Assembly (NCBI GenBank): GCA_947846985.1
Contig: CANTUZ010000001.1
Coordinates: forward strand, 187,163,455-187,227,454
Source of the DNA: Fratercula arctica
Lineage: Eukaryota; Chordata; Aves; Charadriiformes; Alcidae
Direction: 5' to 3'
DNA: 64,000 bases
Under the pieces are notes generated by a model. It saw only the letters and a program-made list of their open reading frames with translations. It was not told the origin of the DNA and did no database searches. The translations under genes were made by a program, and so were the position numbers. This document shows, piece by piece, positions 1 to 14,995 of the stretch. Every line of letters starts with the position of its first letter. Positions within the stretch are counted from its first letter, which is position 1.

Positions 1-582
1 AGATGAGTAAAGAGGCAAGAATATATTCCTTTATACAGATATGTATATGTAAACATAAATTTTACATAGCTATACATGCACATGAGGACAGCAAAGGTAA
101 ATGACCCTGGAGGAGACAGCACTACATCTTATTTTTGGTGGTTTCCCAGGACAAGATGATGTGTAATTCAAAACAAGTGTCACAAATCATAGAATTCAAT
201 TGCTAAACAACCCCTTTACCCTCAAAAATGCATAAAACAGATTGTCCCTATTGGGTAGAATAACAGATTGATTGTCATGTGTGATTAATCTGGACATTTG
301 AAAAAGTTTCATATGATAATCCTGCAGTTTAGCTTGACAAGAGTAAAGATTAGACCATTCTAAAATCATCACAAAGTGTATTCAGTTTTCAGGGCCCAAG
401 TATGGCAGTGAGTTGGAAGTCAGTTTAATTCTGTGCTGCAGAACAGAGGGCAATTTCTGCTGAACACTTCTCAATGGATATGTAGATGAGAGATGAGATG
501 CAATGTTGCTGAAATATTCAGAAGCTGATACCCATACCAAGAGAAATTTTGTAATGTAAAACATATCACTCCCTTATTTTAC

Positions 583-604
583 TTTTTTTTTTTTTTTTTT
601 TTTT
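583..604. repeat. Homopolymer T22
   Basis: An uninterrupted run of 22 T on the plus strand. It could be the A-tail of an old minus-strand retroposed copy, but the sequence to its right shows no recognisable element, so I treat it as a plain homopolymer. Confidence 0.9.
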
Positions 605-3600
605 AATTTCTTTCTCTGGGGTTTCTCCCTCAATAAATTACCTCCTTGACTGCCAGCTTGTGGAAAATCCTTGGGTCTGCTTGGCTTCCCAGCTGCATAG
701 GCTATTCCCAGTCTCTTAGCCATAAATAAAAAGAGTTGCCTGTAGCTCAACCCAGCCTGATTGGCACATATGGCAATTGATTAACTACAAGTGACATCGG
801 GGGACTGCCATCAAATACAGCTTTTTTGCTGTGTTTCTAATGAAACTATGGACTCTTCCCTTCAGGGCAGAATCATCCATTAGGCCCTTGTGGTCTGAGC
901 TGGAGGCTCCGTAGCATCCCACGTAGCAATATAATAACCTTAAGGTTCTTACACAGCAATGGCTGAGAGTTCTCTGTGAGAGGGATGATTTAAAGAAATG
1001 ACCTGCTTTGTCTTACATAGAAGAGAAATTTGGAAGTGGTTGTCTTGGCAGCTGTCTACCTTCCTTCTGACGCTTCTGCTCCTCCCCTCAAATTTCTCAG
1101 TGCACAGTTGTTCTGCCCACCGAAAGTGACATTGGAATGAGAACACTTTCCGTTTCTGTAGTATCTTCTCTCAGAATAACTTCACAAGATGCTTTACGAA
1201 ATGTAGCAAATTTAGCACTGCAGCGCGGCTGCACGCTCCACTAGGAAAGCAACAAGGGCAAAGAGAAGTTCAGTGACTGGCTGTGCAGGCAGAAAAGCTG
1301 AATATGGTCCGATAATTGCGAGCTACTGAGTTCAAATAGTTTAAAAGCGACTGCTGGAAATTTCCACATATCTGCTGAGATGTAATTGTCATTTCCATGA
1401 GTGCTCCCAGTCTTGTGCAACATGGATAAAATAGGTTATGTTAAATTTGGGGGCTGATGCTAAACACAGTCAACTGATATATAACAGGAACTTAAAGGTG
1501 TGGAGGAAAGTAAGGTTCAGGAGGCTTCACACACCAGCACATAGACAGAGAACTTCCATTGATCTGCATCCTGTGAGGGTGACAACCATCTTCCTTGTAA
1601 ACAACTGAATAAGCCTTTCAAAAACATCCAGGAAGCCACATATCGACACATATGGTAAAGCAATCTAGTAATAACGTCAACTCATGTTGGTTTTATTTTG
1701 GCAGACTTTTTTCTGAAGGCCCAGAAAAAGCTTTGTGTACTTGAAACCCTCAGGTTTTTTTCCAGCAACAAGTGTGATAAAATCTCTGTTTGCCAAGTTT
1801 GGCTCTTTAAAAATAAGCGTGTGGCTCTGGGCTGTTGAAAAGAAGTCTGGTCTGTTCTTTTCCCCATATGTGCTACCTGGGTGACCTGTGTATTGAGACC
1901 ATGTTTCATGTCTGTATGGGGACTTCTCAAGTCTGAGAAACTTGATGGACCAAATTGTCAGAGGTTACTGAAATGGCAGGTTTTCCATTCAGCAGCACTA
2001 CAAGTTCTGATGGCAGGATGGACTGGCCTCCCACATGTCTGCATACTTTTCTGTAAAGAGCAAAAGGAGTAAGATAAAGGATTGTCACCATCTCCATTGT
2101 CTGCAGCCTGTAGAATTGTGATTGTATTCTTATTGTGGTACAGTAGAGACAGATTTTTCAAAATTGGGCCTGAGAATAGGTGAAAACATTTGTTGGGCCA
2201 TAATGCTTCACTCTTAAAAACACAGATCAATATTCTCTGAGTTGTTGAGGACCAATAATGTTTCGGCGAGTATCCATAACAAAGAACAGGGGAATTAAGT
2301 CTTCTTGGACCTACCTGACCCTGCTTTCTATAAACTACATTTTCTTCAAAAAAACCAAAAAGCCATTTGAGTACCAGAAGGACATCTGCATTAGATAAGC
2401 CTAAATGTAGTCAAGGGAGTTATCCTTCCACATTTTATTTTAGGGTGCTACTGTTCCTGTCAACATAACAGCTTCTTCAGTCCACTCATCAGCCTTTTTT
2501 CTTTTGTTTGAAGACAAACTTAAATGAAATTCATCTTAACTAACCCTGGCTGTGTAAAAGTTAGGCATGTAGTGTAAGCTATTCAACAGTGACATAAATG
2601 TCTTGTGTGCTTAGATTCTTAGTCAGACATTTAACTTCCAGCCTGATTTTAGTCACTTATGCATAATCAAGGGCTTCTGTCATCATTAAATCCTTAAAAA
2701 TATATCTTTTCCTTGACACTCCTATTCTTGAATGTCAGAGGTCAAGGCCCACGAAACCAGTCCTGTCCCTTTGCACATATCCATGTGCACAAATTGGATC
2801 AAGTCTTTACCCTCTAATAGTCCAAGTTCACCTTCAAATTCAAGCTGAGAGTGAAAAAAAAGCCAAAGTTTTGCTTCAAAATCCTGATGCTGGATATTGT
2901 CCTTCTCATGGACCGGCTGGAGGATGATGCAGGAAGGAGTCTGACTTCGGCAGGGGTGGTCCTGCCCTCTGCAATCCTCATCCCCAATTTCCCACAGACA
3001 GGAATAGGGAATACACTCCCAGAGCATTCAGATGGCATTTTTTTTCCTCATTAGGCCTGCCTGGGTGGACACTGGGTGCATAACTCAGTGCCCATCTGAA
3101 TAACAGCTTGCAGGCACATTCTGCACTTTCTTGTTTGGTGTGCAATTTAAGACAAAATCTCCTCAGTGACTGGGTGGGATAAGTGGCAAATAGAGAAAGT
3201 CTTGGAGGACCTTTCACAGAAGAGAGCTGCTTTGCTGGAAATCAGAAAGCTGGGGCACAAGTCCATATCAGCCTTTTTTTTATTTTTATTCTGGTTTACT
3301 CAAAACAGTTGTACAAACGTTGAAGGCAACAAAAATATGGGTGTGAGAGTTTCCACAGACTTGAGCGGAGGCAAGGTTTTCAAGTAAACACCTATTGCAA
3401 AAGCCAGACTTAGAGAGATTAACACTAGTCTGGATACGTTCATTTTCCTCCTAACAAGGTCACCAACCTCCTTCAAGAATCCTAATTGTTCCTACTCAGG
3501 AGCCATTAAAAATTATATATTGTATTATATTGAGAGTTCATCTAATTTAAATGTGAAAATTTTGTAAACATCAGTATTATACTATGTTCTGTTCATTCAT

Positions 3601-5810
3601 TTGATTCTCTAGTACATTAGAGAGGGGAAATATACATGCATTGCATTTTGGAGATTTTATTTTAAGGGTTGCTTTAATGAATTCTTAATTACATTATTCA
3701 AAAGATCCATTATTCAGCATTCATCTCACTTCTAAATGAAAGTCTTTACCTGACATGTGAATGAAATGAGTCTAAATGCTTTCCATGCCACCTAGGGATT
3801 CGTAATAGACTTCTTGCTGAATGGCAGCAGCGGGTTTTCGTTCTGCTTTAAATTTTGGTGGATTGTTTGTAGAGATGGACAGGTATGAAATACTCAGCTG
3901 TCCCAAGCATTAGTGATGCTTGAACCTTCTAGGTGAACTCAGTCCCACCTGACATATGCAGCCACAGTGCTTGAGACAGGTGAAAGAGGAAAAAGATAGA
4001 GCAAAAAACATTCATAACATTTCAAAGGTTTTCAAATATATTGTACGGTACCCAACAATTTTATTTTGGGTGGAAAAAACTTATAGCCCCGTGTTAAAGA
4101 TTTTGGGTTTTTTACGTTTCACCGTGAAAAAAAAAAGGTGGTGGACATTGTAAAAGGAATTGAAATCTGTTTTTCAAAAAGGGTAACTTGGTACTTTTTC
4201 TCATTCCCCATTCATTTCAGGAGGACTAATATCTGGTATTAAATTTGGGAAATATCTTAAGAGCTCAAAATACTATACTGCATTTCAGCAGTGTAGGCAG
4301 CAACTTGAAAGGAGTGCACACCTGGCTGATCAGGACTGTATTGTCATTACATATGTTGGGCCAGTTTCATCCATGATTCCAACCACTCCTGATCCCAGTC
4401 ATCAGTGGGATCTATTAGGCCAGGGCTACTTGCTCCAGACTGAGTCTATATAATAGAGTACTAGCCATCTCCTAGAAGGACTGAGGTGGTTTAAGAGGAT
4501 AAAGTTATAATGTTCTATTTAAAAACTTGGTAACATCTTTCTTTAAAAACACATCTATTAGTTTCAGTGAGAGTTTTGCCTACATAAGAACTGAAGAATT
4601 TTCATAATAAAAATTACCTGAAAAATATCTGGCTACTGTTTTGTCAGAAAATATTAAACATAACATTAATAACAGGGAAGTGTGTATACTGTATGCCTGT
4701 AATTGATTATTTGACACCCGGTCCATTTTAAATATAAAAATTTTCTCATGGAAAGAACATTATTTAGAGCATTGACATAATCACTGACTAGATACCACAG
4801 TATAATCTCAATTCCTTGTGAAAGGATTGAAATATTCATCTCCCATAGATTAAGATTGTCCATTTCATTTGCATTAAAAAGATGACAAACTTTCTTGTTT
4901 CAGATTAACATGCCACAGAAAAATTATTATATGCATTCTGTTCTTAGCTATGTTTTGTAGAACTACTTTTGCAAAATAATGCATATTAAAAGACTTGAGT
5001 GCTTTTACAGTCCTTAGATCAATTTTTTAAAGTACATTTCTTAAACTACGTTTTGTTGCTTTTCATACATATAGATGGAGCTTTGCTAGTGTTGAGGCAT
5101 TGGTGGATAAATCATGACCTTTCCCCCTACCTGATTATGAAGACGACTGTGAAATTTAATACGCTGCTTTAATTCCAGACCATTATTTAGCGCTCAGTAC
5201 TGGAAGGTGCTGAGCATGTCTCATGAAGTGCCCAGCATTCCCAATTCCCACTGGCTGTCTCGCTTAGCACCGTGCAGGACTGCGTTAATAATACAAAACC
5301 CACCGCACTTGTGTGATGCAGTCAGGCATTGGTTAACAAAGCCGCCGCAATATCAAGCAGGCCCAACCACTTACTGATAAAAAAGCAGCATTTTAGAATG
5401 CCTAAGAAATCTCAGATGTAAAACCACATTATCCACTCTTCTGATGGGCAAAATATATGAGTGCCGCTCACAGGGACTCCCATTCACCCAGCCTAAAACT
5501 CCCCTCTCTAGGAGCGATTGAAGTGCACCCTTGAGGAGCCACATCACACTGTGCATCCTGTGCAGAAGAAATCCTTCAGCACGGACCGACAACGGACCCA
5601 GCCTTTGCAGCTGATTTCTCAATACTTAAAGTGCTGGGTTTGTCCTGGTTAAACTGAAAAACACATAAATAACCATAAGGAAAATAATAGTGAAATGAAA
5701 CAAGTACATCCAGTAGCACTTATGATGCACTAAGCTATCTGTATTAAGTCACCGCTTAATTAAGTCACCACCAGATTTGTTCACCTAGACAATTTTGTCT
5801 TTTTTGTTGT

Positions 5811-5848
5811 TCCACCACCACCACCGCCACCCCCCCAACCACCACCAT
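5811..5848. repeat. CCA-rich short tandem repeat
   Basis: Repeated CCA triplets with one CGC variant and a C7 run in the middle. This is a short imperfect microsatellite with no sign of coding use. Confidence 0.8.
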
Positions 5849-7979
5849 GCCCCATCTACCTGGCTAGCAAAGCAGTTTATTTTTGTGCACATCAGTAAGG
5901 AAAATGAAATCTGAAATTGTCTTTATAGGTTATGGAAGGAGACACATCTAATTGTCAAAACATTTAAAATATAAACAACCTCTCCAGGGTGACATGTATC
6001 CCCCAAAAGACAGACCCCCAGGAACATACACTAAGCTTCAATGCACAATGGGTACACTGGGAAATGAAAAGGTGTCAGTCCTACAAAGCGTCAGACCAAG
6101 TAAAATTCTCCCTAATCGCACTGAATTGTATCCTCTACTAGTTCAACAGAAATCATCCAGGGCTACTGCCAACCCATAATACTTAGCCTGCAGCCCATTT
6201 TCTCTCACAATCATTAATGTGTCTACTTCAGCAATGCTTCAGGAAACTGTGGGAAACTTGGGAGCAATGAAAGATTAAGGGGCAAAACCCAGAAAGGCAC
6301 CTTTTAGGCAGGGAGACAAAGCGACCAAAAATGCAGGATTCATAAAGCCAGTGGGGGAACAAACAAAAAGGAGCATGACTTCACTAAGTCTAATTGCAAG
6401 AGGATACGTAATATAAATACTTGGAAACATCTTTTATGCAATTACTGTCAAGGCTGTTTCAAATATGTAGCTCTGATCACGTTTTTGGAGCCATGGCACA
6501 GTGCAAAATGACTTTTTCCAAGCAGGAACATGAAAACTCTTTTTTACCATCCCAGCATATAATTTGTACAGAAGCTAAAGGGTAAATTTGAGTGCTTAAA
6601 GAAATGTAAAGATGAGTTTCTAAAGACATTATGTTCTTTTTAAGTTTTATTTGAATTACTGTGTCACCATAGTTCTCAGTTAAATATCTATTAGCTTTTC
6701 ACTAACATACGTCAATAAGATAGTCAGTCCCCGGAAAGCTTGTATGCATAAAGCAAACAAAAAATCAACATCTTTCTGTTCTTTTTGATGGCTAAGAAAG
6801 GAAAGCTGGAGATATATTCCATCAGATCTTTTTAATATTCTGATTTTTAAAAGCATAGGTCCCATTTTTCAGCAGGTTTTTTACATATTTAATGTATGTG
6901 AGATTACTGAGAGAGCTGATGGTGTTGATGGAGGAGGATGCGGTTGTGGCTAAAACATTTCAAGAGAAAATGTTTCCTGTTTTCAGTCATTTCTAAGAGT
7001 CATCATAGCAGATTTGACTCGTTTCCCACCCCTTTAACTTTCCATTTGAGAAATTAAGTCCATTTGTATTATATCTTGCCGGGTAGATAGAAGATACGGG
7101 TGGTCCTTCTATCAATCAAAATTGTAATTACCTTTCCCAATTGTCTCTGATATTTTATTCAAAAAGTATTATGACTCCTAGGCATTGCATTAATACAATG
7201 ATGGTTATTTTTATTGTTAATAATAATATTAATGGGATTCTTGATACAGTGTATGCAATCCTATATGGCCTTTTCTTCACTTCTTCATTCCCTCTCTGTC
7301 TTTTTAGAGTTTTTTAAAAATTATTTTAGGGGTAGTTCTGCGGGCTAATGCCAATGCTAATATAGGCTATGCAAAACTCACAATAAATTGTCATCCGTTC
7401 TTTAAGAATTCACAGCACGTGTGTTACCCTGCCTTCTTTGCAAAAGATTTGAGGTACAATCATATAATGCAGAAGTAATTCTTTATTAACCGGGCTCCCT
7501 GACTGCACTAATAATGGTAAACGTGAGCAAAAAGAACTTAAGAAGAACCACTTGATATGATAAAGGATAGTTCTTTTACTATTATGATGTATAATTTCCT
7601 GTCTTCCCCCGTAAAAAGAAGAAATTTATAGCCATTTCCTGCATGTACCTTTTTCATTTTAGTTTGACAATCCTCAGCTTTTTTACTTCAGCAGTACCTT
7701 TGTCACTGGAACTGAGCATTTGAAACTTCTTTCTAATTTGATAAAATATACATATGGCATTAGCATGCTAGAGGTAAAAGGTACTAACATCAAAGTCTGC
7801 ACAGCTCACATTAGAATGATCTTAAATGGGCATTATATATTTATTTAGCAGGGAAAGAAGGAAGTCTCTTAGAAGCAGTTTAAAGGTTCTTAATTTCACT
7901 AAATGTTTCAGTAAAGAATTTTAATTAATCTTCTTACCAAAAACTTCACTTCGGTAAAGCAATTTAAAAACCAGCTGTC

Positions 7980-10900
7980 ATTTGTTTAGCAGTTTGGATG
8001 CGGTTACAAAACAGGTGCATCGTCGCGCTGCAACCCTTGAGAAGTTAAAGGATGTACATGCATACGATATCTTTAAACTTTCAACTTCGAATTATTGATG
8101 GATGTAAAGCTACTCACTCAAAATCATCTAACCTTCTTAACTGGTTAAAAGAGTATAATCCTCTCAGTTATTAGGAGACCTTTGAAGTGAAACAGTGAAA
8201 CTCACTCCTTCTGCCTGTTTTGAAAATTCTCATTGACTGTAGACTAAATCACAGGGAAGTTTCAGCTGCAGCACTTTGTCTGCGGAGTGAGCTGTGGATT
8301 ACTTAGTTGAACTTTGCTCCAGTCAAGACTTTGTAGTGCTTATAAATCTTGAATCCATCTAAGTTCACCTTAAATTAGCCTTGCAAAAACAATCTCTAAA
8401 CTTCAGCTGTCTGCTTGGTGGCTTCTGGCTAGGTGCCATGCAGAAGCTGAGACGCTGATTAATTGTCTTCATTTCTTAAAAATGCCTCACGTTTTATTAA
8501 AAATAAAATATCACGGAATACACACTTTTGCTTTTCACTTCATAAAACAACAGTGTCGGCTGGTTCCATGCAGACCATTGGCAGATACATTGCATTTTAG
8601 AAATTAAATGGAAGAGAAACTTGAAAGCTTTACAAGTCCTGAAAGCCTTATTGCACAATAATGCCACTGCTGCATGAACAGCCTGGGACGGGGCCAGAGA
8701 GGCATGCCAAGATACAACAGATTTTTCAATTTTCCAGCAAATAGAAACAAATTCTGGTTTCAGAAGGTGTACTCAACAAACACTTCTCAATGTGTTTCTG
8801 ATTTGTGGTAAGAATGTTTTTACTGCTGGTGCCCTGTACTTTTGAGACATTTATTTCCTAAAAGAAAGATTCCTTTCTATAAACCTCAACTGTCTGTTTT
8901 TCAAAGCAATTTAAAATCAAACACACAAATAAAATTTTTAACATATGGAAACCTTCATATAGAGACTTACGTATTCCGAGTTAAAATTGTTTTATAAACT
9001 GTAATGCTTTGCAGATGAAAACACCGAGAAGATGACTGTTTTTAGCAGTAATGCTTTTTGACAGCGTTAAACCTTGTTTTAGTAATTGACATCAAAATGT
9101 TTGGTGGTTTTAAAATGGACCATTAATAAAAATGGCATGTTTTAAGTTTTAAAATTTTACTTAATACTGTGAAGTTGTATAGAATTACAAATATGATATA
9201 GTATTTTTTTTTAAGTAAATAATCTTTTACATCTCTATGTTAAAAACAGTGCAGAGGCATCTTTAAAGTATTATGTTGGCTCTTTGTTGTAATAAGTATC
9301 CCAGGGTTTGGAGTTTGAGTTCGGGTTTTTTATATCTGCATCACATATATATTTTCTTTTCTTTTTCAGGTCATTACTTAACTTCTTCACTGGCTGACTT
9401 TTCTCACCAGCTTTTATCCTCTTTGTTTGATACAGAGTCAAACCTGAAAATTGCTGTACATAAAGTAGAGAAATTTATTATTTGAACATTAGCAGACTAT
9501 TAGCTTGCGCACTGAATACTCTTAAGATGTGTACGTTGACAGCTCTAAAGTATTTTTGGAATAGTAAATGATAATTTAGAGGCATGTTGCAATCTTAAAA
9601 AACTGTTCTTAAAGAGTGGATCTTTTAAACTTTTTCTAGTTAAAGCGGCTGTAGAGCATTTAATTCCCCTGCTTTAAAAATAGACAATATTTCTGAGGGA
9701 AATTTTTCTTCTTTAATCTTCTGTAGTTCATTAGGTTTTGAGGCAAGTTTTGATACCACATTTTGTGTAGACAGGATCCAAAAGAATTAAAATTTCGATG
9801 CACTGGTGCTGAATAAACAGTGGGCATTAGCGTTTTTCACTAATGTCCTGTTCACAAAGGAATTAAGTGGATGCTTACTTTTAAGCACATGTTTAAATCT
9901 CATTGACTCCTGTTCTGAGAGTTCTGTATGTTTTCAAGAGTTCCACTGCAATGAGTCACAAATTAATTTGCATCTTCCTACAGGCTGACGGTGTCTGTAC
10001 GGACAATTAGTCCCTTTCAGAAGCCAAAGGAAAAAATGAACTGATGACACGAGGAGCCCATTTACATGGGAGACAAAAGTTGATTTCATCCCCGTGCTGC
10101 AACTTTACAATGGCGAGAGCGCGCATTCCCCATGAAACAACCACCTTACGCACCAACCATCTGAAAGAAAGAAAAGACGGTAAAGAACAACAGCAGCAAA
10201 CCCCCGACGTACGGCAAATAGAGAGCACCGACTGGCTCTTTTCTGGAGGAATTCCAATGACAATTTTTTATTGCTGCCGGAGTAATGGTACTGCTCAGCC
10301 ACTGACCATGAGAAAAAACAGAAGCAGAAATGCAGGAAGCAAACACAGGTGCCAAGTGACTGATCTGCCTCGGTAGGTAAACAGGCAAATGGGAAATTTC
10401 AAAAGGAAATCATTTAGAGCAGAGGCATGATCTGAGAGCCACCGAGGCTGTGGTTACACATGCGGCGGCAGGGCTGCTTAAGCCTACTTAGACTTGGGTT
10501 CCCCGCTGTCCACCACTCGTTCCCTCCCTCCTCCCCTTCCCTGTGCTGGCACCACTGTTTGTACAGCTGCGTGGTGAACACAGGCAGGGACCCGGACCCA
10601 GTGAAAAACGACCCACCAGAAATGGATCAGTTCCCTTCCTGATTTACTTCAGAGCCCCACAACTGGCCGTGCTGGCATAGCAGAGGTTATGACGTGGGAA
10701 TGAGACTGTGCAGCTGAGGGGAGGAGAAGCTGTTGAAGGAGGCCCTGTCAGCGACACAGGGGGGTCGCGTCCTGGGGCTCGGAAGGGTATGCGTGGCCGT
10801 ACCTCCAGCACACTGCCCTCTCTCTCTGATAGTATGTCTTTGCTACTGGGAGTCTTATTCCTTTTGAGGTTAGGACACCTAGATCAACACTCAGTGCCTA

Positions 10901-13900
10901 CAGCGTGGAAGTTAGGTTTCTAGGTTGCCATCATAATCAACAGAGATGTGGGACTTCTTTCAGTTGCATCAATATAGGCCTCTAATGCCATCTGAAAATG
11001 CCTAAGGTAACATGCCTGGCCTCCACCAGCTAACTCCAGAAGGGCACAGATTCACCGTGTCACATATACCAGCCCTCTCTGGGTGTCTCAGACACCCAAA
11101 TGGTCCTCAAATGGCACTAGACATCTCTGTTTTTGCAACTGAATTAAGCTCCCAAAGTGGCACCAAGATACCTAAACAGAGCTACTTAATGTAAATACCT
11201 ACCAGTGGCGACTCCCGTGAGTAAATAGCACCATTCCATTGCCTAAATATAGGGATCAACTGCTTTTTGAGGTGACTTGAGATGTTCTTATGGGGCTGGG
11301 AAATTCTCCACAGGAGCTAGGGAATACCTGTGCCATTTTGAACAGTGGAGGTCAGACAGGAATTCCTAGGACATCTCAGATGGCTGGACTCCACTCTCTT
11401 TGTCTGTTTAATTTTTTTGTTTGTAGTAGGTTGGGATCAGTTTGCATTTACACCTCCCCCAAATACTGTCAGCTCTTATCAGCATCTCCCTATTTATTTA
11501 TGGTTACTGCAGATGATCAACCGTACAACAGGCATTGCATGGGCTTGCTCATGGGATTTGACTAGATGGTTTCCTTCTGTTCCAGGAGTGCATGAGTTTT
11601 AAAGCCTTCCTCAGAGTTTTATGTGTTTCATTGAAAGAGTGCTGAAAAATTCCCCTCAGACTTGCTGAACTTTAAGACATGAAAGAAAATGGGTATAATC
11701 TGCTTCACCGGGTTTCTTACCATTAAATTAAGATGATCGTTGCTTTTTTATAATCTGAAAGAGCCCTTGGAGAAGAAAGCAGCATACCTCAAAGAGCTGA
11801 TTTGTCTGCTAGTAAAAACAAAATAAAACAAAAAAGCACAGTAGTTTTGTCACCTGTATCACTATGTTCAGTCACATTCACATTACCTTTAAGAAATAGT
11901 TTCATAAACCTGTGGATTATGATCTCCTTGTAATGAGACCTCCACTACCAAAAATAATTGCAAAAAAGGGTAACCACTGGCATGCCTTTCCGAGGACTCA
12001 CAGTATGGACTATAAGAAAACCAGCTGCACTGGTCCTTTTGAAAAGACATGGGAATGCTTCTTATAGGTATCTAGTTTAGGTGGTTCCAACATGTTTAAC
12101 TAGTGACTGTAAAGGGAGACAGAATTTTTGATCACTGGATAATGTCTATTCTGACTCATTTTTTGCTTTGCTGAATTTATAAACCACAGTCATCTCAAAA
12201 CCTAAATTAAATACCCATAGTATGCAAGCTATGCTTTGGTCCCAGCGTACCGAGCTTTCATCCCACCTAGTTTTCAGTCCTCACCCCTTCCAACTAACCT
12301 GAATATGGGATTTATTGAAGGATCCAAATTTTACCTTTTTATCTCAAGAAATAATTCTCCCATCACCACCAGTGCACGCAGAGGAAACAATACGCATCAG
12401 AAAAACAGGAAAATGGATGTAATGTAAGATGGAGAATATCAGCTATGGGGAATCAGGGCAAAAGAAGATGTTTTCTGCTACAATTCAGGCTGCTTTTAAC
12501 GAGGGTCTTCTGAAATAGCTCATTCAAAGATCAGCATGGACAAGGCTACTGCAGCTTTCAGCTACTTACAGGGTGTTCAGAGGCACATTGTCTCTTTTCA
12601 ACCTTTAGTAACAAAATTCAAGTGATCTAAAACTGATTAGTTTAATTCTGCATTTAAATGTAATTGTAATTTTATTTTATTTGTTTTTATCTTTTCTAAA
12701 GCACTCTAAGAGGTCCTAAAGAAAGGTGTTACACAATTGTAAGTGCTGGAGTGATTGACAGAGTATTTTACAACTGGCACTTATTATTCCTTTTATTAAG
12801 AATAAAGTGGCTTTTAGACTAAAAACAATAGGGTGAAAAGGGGTCTTTTATGCACTCATTATAAGTAGAAAATTGGAAGGAAAAAGTTGTAATAAAAACT
12901 AAATGATTTTGGCACAATGTATGTTTCTTGCATTATATGTTAAGTGGTATATACGTTGGAACCACTGGACATACAATAGCCCTCTAGATATGGAAGAAAA
13001 AATGGAAAGTGTAGATCAAAATTGCCAAAGTAATACATGTAATAACCGTCTTTTCTTATTTTTGTTATGAGTAGAAAGAAGTCTTTATGCAGCAAAAAGG
13101 AGTAACATTGTTATATTTTCCCTTTGAATTTAAATTCAGGGGAAGTGACAGAGGGCTTGAAGCAGATTGTCTATTATGTGCCCTGTTCTGAGATGACAGG
13201 TGATTGTTCCCCAAGTTGCTGTAAGGTTTTCTCTTCTGTTTTATTCAGAGCAATCCTCTTTTCCCTAAAAATGAGTGCGTGCTAAACGCCCGTGCGCCTT
13301 CAGTCATTTTTGTAGATGGGATGTAGATTCAGAGAGACAATTCCAAAATTTCAGAGCATCACCCAGACAGCAGGCCACAGAATCTCATGGATGAAACCTG
13401 CACTGGGTGGTGGTGCTTTAATTCTGGATCACGCTATATATTAATAAAAGCAACTGAATTTTTGCTAAGCTCCTGAGAACAATAATAAAGTCACAATCCC
13501 TTGCTTGCAACTGGCTTATTTCTTTCTCCATAAGAGAGTTTAACTGGGGCTTTGTGACTCTGTGCCAGGTGCAGAACCTCTGTTTGACTCTTTCTAAAGC
13601 CACTCTCTCTGCAACACTGGAGGGTACTTCACTCTCCAAGTCAGAGTCCTACGGTCGCTGATTCTGGAGCAATTTGACCAATTCAAGCATGGTTAGGCTC
13701 TTTCAAATCAAAAGAGCCGAGCGTGGATAAACATCTTGGTGAGAACTCAGGCCACTTTCAACTCTCGTTGAAAACAATGGGCACCTCAGTATATTATGTG
13801 TGTGAAGTGAGTACGCATTATCAAGCAAAGGCGAAAAAGGAGCTTTGGTGCCTGATCAAGAGGCTGCGAGCATAAACCAGCTTAAAATAATTTTCCATTT

Positions 13901-14787
13901 TATCTTGGAAAACTTATTTGTCATGTCAAAGAAGCGTATTAATCTGCCAGACCTCAAATGGTTCCGACACCAAAGTTCTTCCGACCCGGAGGGCTAAATT
14001 TGCTAATGATTCCTTGGTGTTGTGCTGTGTTTACAGCACAGCATTGTGGAGGGCCTTAAGGTGCAGAGCTCCTCACGGTGGGTCTGGACTATGCTTTCTC
14101 AGCAGCTGATTGGTTTCACCCTTCGACAAAATCCAGGGAGTAAAGGGAAAGGCTACTAACATATTACACATAACCACCAGTAGACAGTTGAGATCAGTGC
14201 CTGGCATGATTTACCCTACCTGACCTTGGTAAATTGTTGAATGTGTCTAAAGACTCTCTTTTTAGTGAAATAGGGATGATGATTCTTCCACCTCTTACAC
14301 TCTGTCTTTTGTCTTTTTAGAGCATAACCTTATGAGAACATAGATCTTGTGACACATATGCACAATGACCAAGGAAAAAAGACACAGTATTATTGTGATA
14401 TAAATAGCATATTATGTAAATAAGAAAATATTTCTCAAATCAAAATTCAGTTCTTGTCACCCATTAAGTAAATTTAATATAATAATAATTTTTTTCTGAA
14501 AATTCAAACGTGCAAATGTACTTAAAGAGGGCAGACCTCTCTTGCATAGTCACATTGGAATCAGAAATTACAAGCTGCCTTATTAAAAAAGTGTATATTC
14601 TTATATACTTAAAAATCCATTCTATGCTATGGAGATAGATCTCATGGAAGCATATGTAATTGCATAGTAGATAGTTATTGCGCAATACTAACCTGACCTA
14701 GAAGCAGAGCTAGGAGAAAGGAATATGGTGGTTCTAATACTTTAATTGAAAGCATTGGGCAATATTTTCAAAGGCATCTAAATAATA
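7980..14787. other. Unique non-coding sequence
   Basis: No gene or recognisable repeat is visible. The stretch around 9985-10350 has somewhat more CpG than its surroundings and a plus-strand frame of 110 codons (10044-10376), but no domain is recognisable. An acceptor-like polypyrimidine tract ending in CAG lies near 9369; without a matching donor or coding exon I give it no weight. A short segment near 11545-11585 faintly resembles a CR1 3' end but is too degraded to call. Confidence 0.65.
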
Positions 14788-14995
14788 ATAGAATCATAAA
14801 ATCATTTTGGTTGGAAAAGACCATTCAGATAATCAAGCCCAACCATTGACCTAGCACTGCCAAATCCACCACTAAAGCATGTCCCTAAGCACTACATCTA
14901 CATGTCTTTTCAATACATCCAGGGATGGTGACTCAATCACTTCCTGGGGCAGCCCGTTCCAATGCTTGACAACTCTTTCAGTGAAGAAATTTTTC

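Larger units (their letters stand above)
1..7979. other. Unique non-coding sequence, AT-rich
   Basis: I see no gene in this stretch. Open frames are short (at most about 100 codons), overlap one another on both strands and match no family I know. Small simple-sequence features are a 22-base T run at 583-604, an A10 run at 4127-4136 and a CCA-rich tract at 5811-5848. The sequence is AT-rich and CpG-poor, as expected for avian intergenic or intronic DNA. A deeply degraded repeat could be hidden here and would need a library search to see. Confidence 0.7.

Noticed and set aside
9345..9370. Pyrimidine tract ending in CAG, like a 3' splice site
   Set aside because: No coding exon or donor follows it; such tracts are common in AT-rich DNA.
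11545..11585. Segment resembling a CR1 3' end (GATTTGACTAGATGG then TTCCTTCTGTTCC)
   Set aside because: It is too short and diverged, and it lacks octamer repeats.
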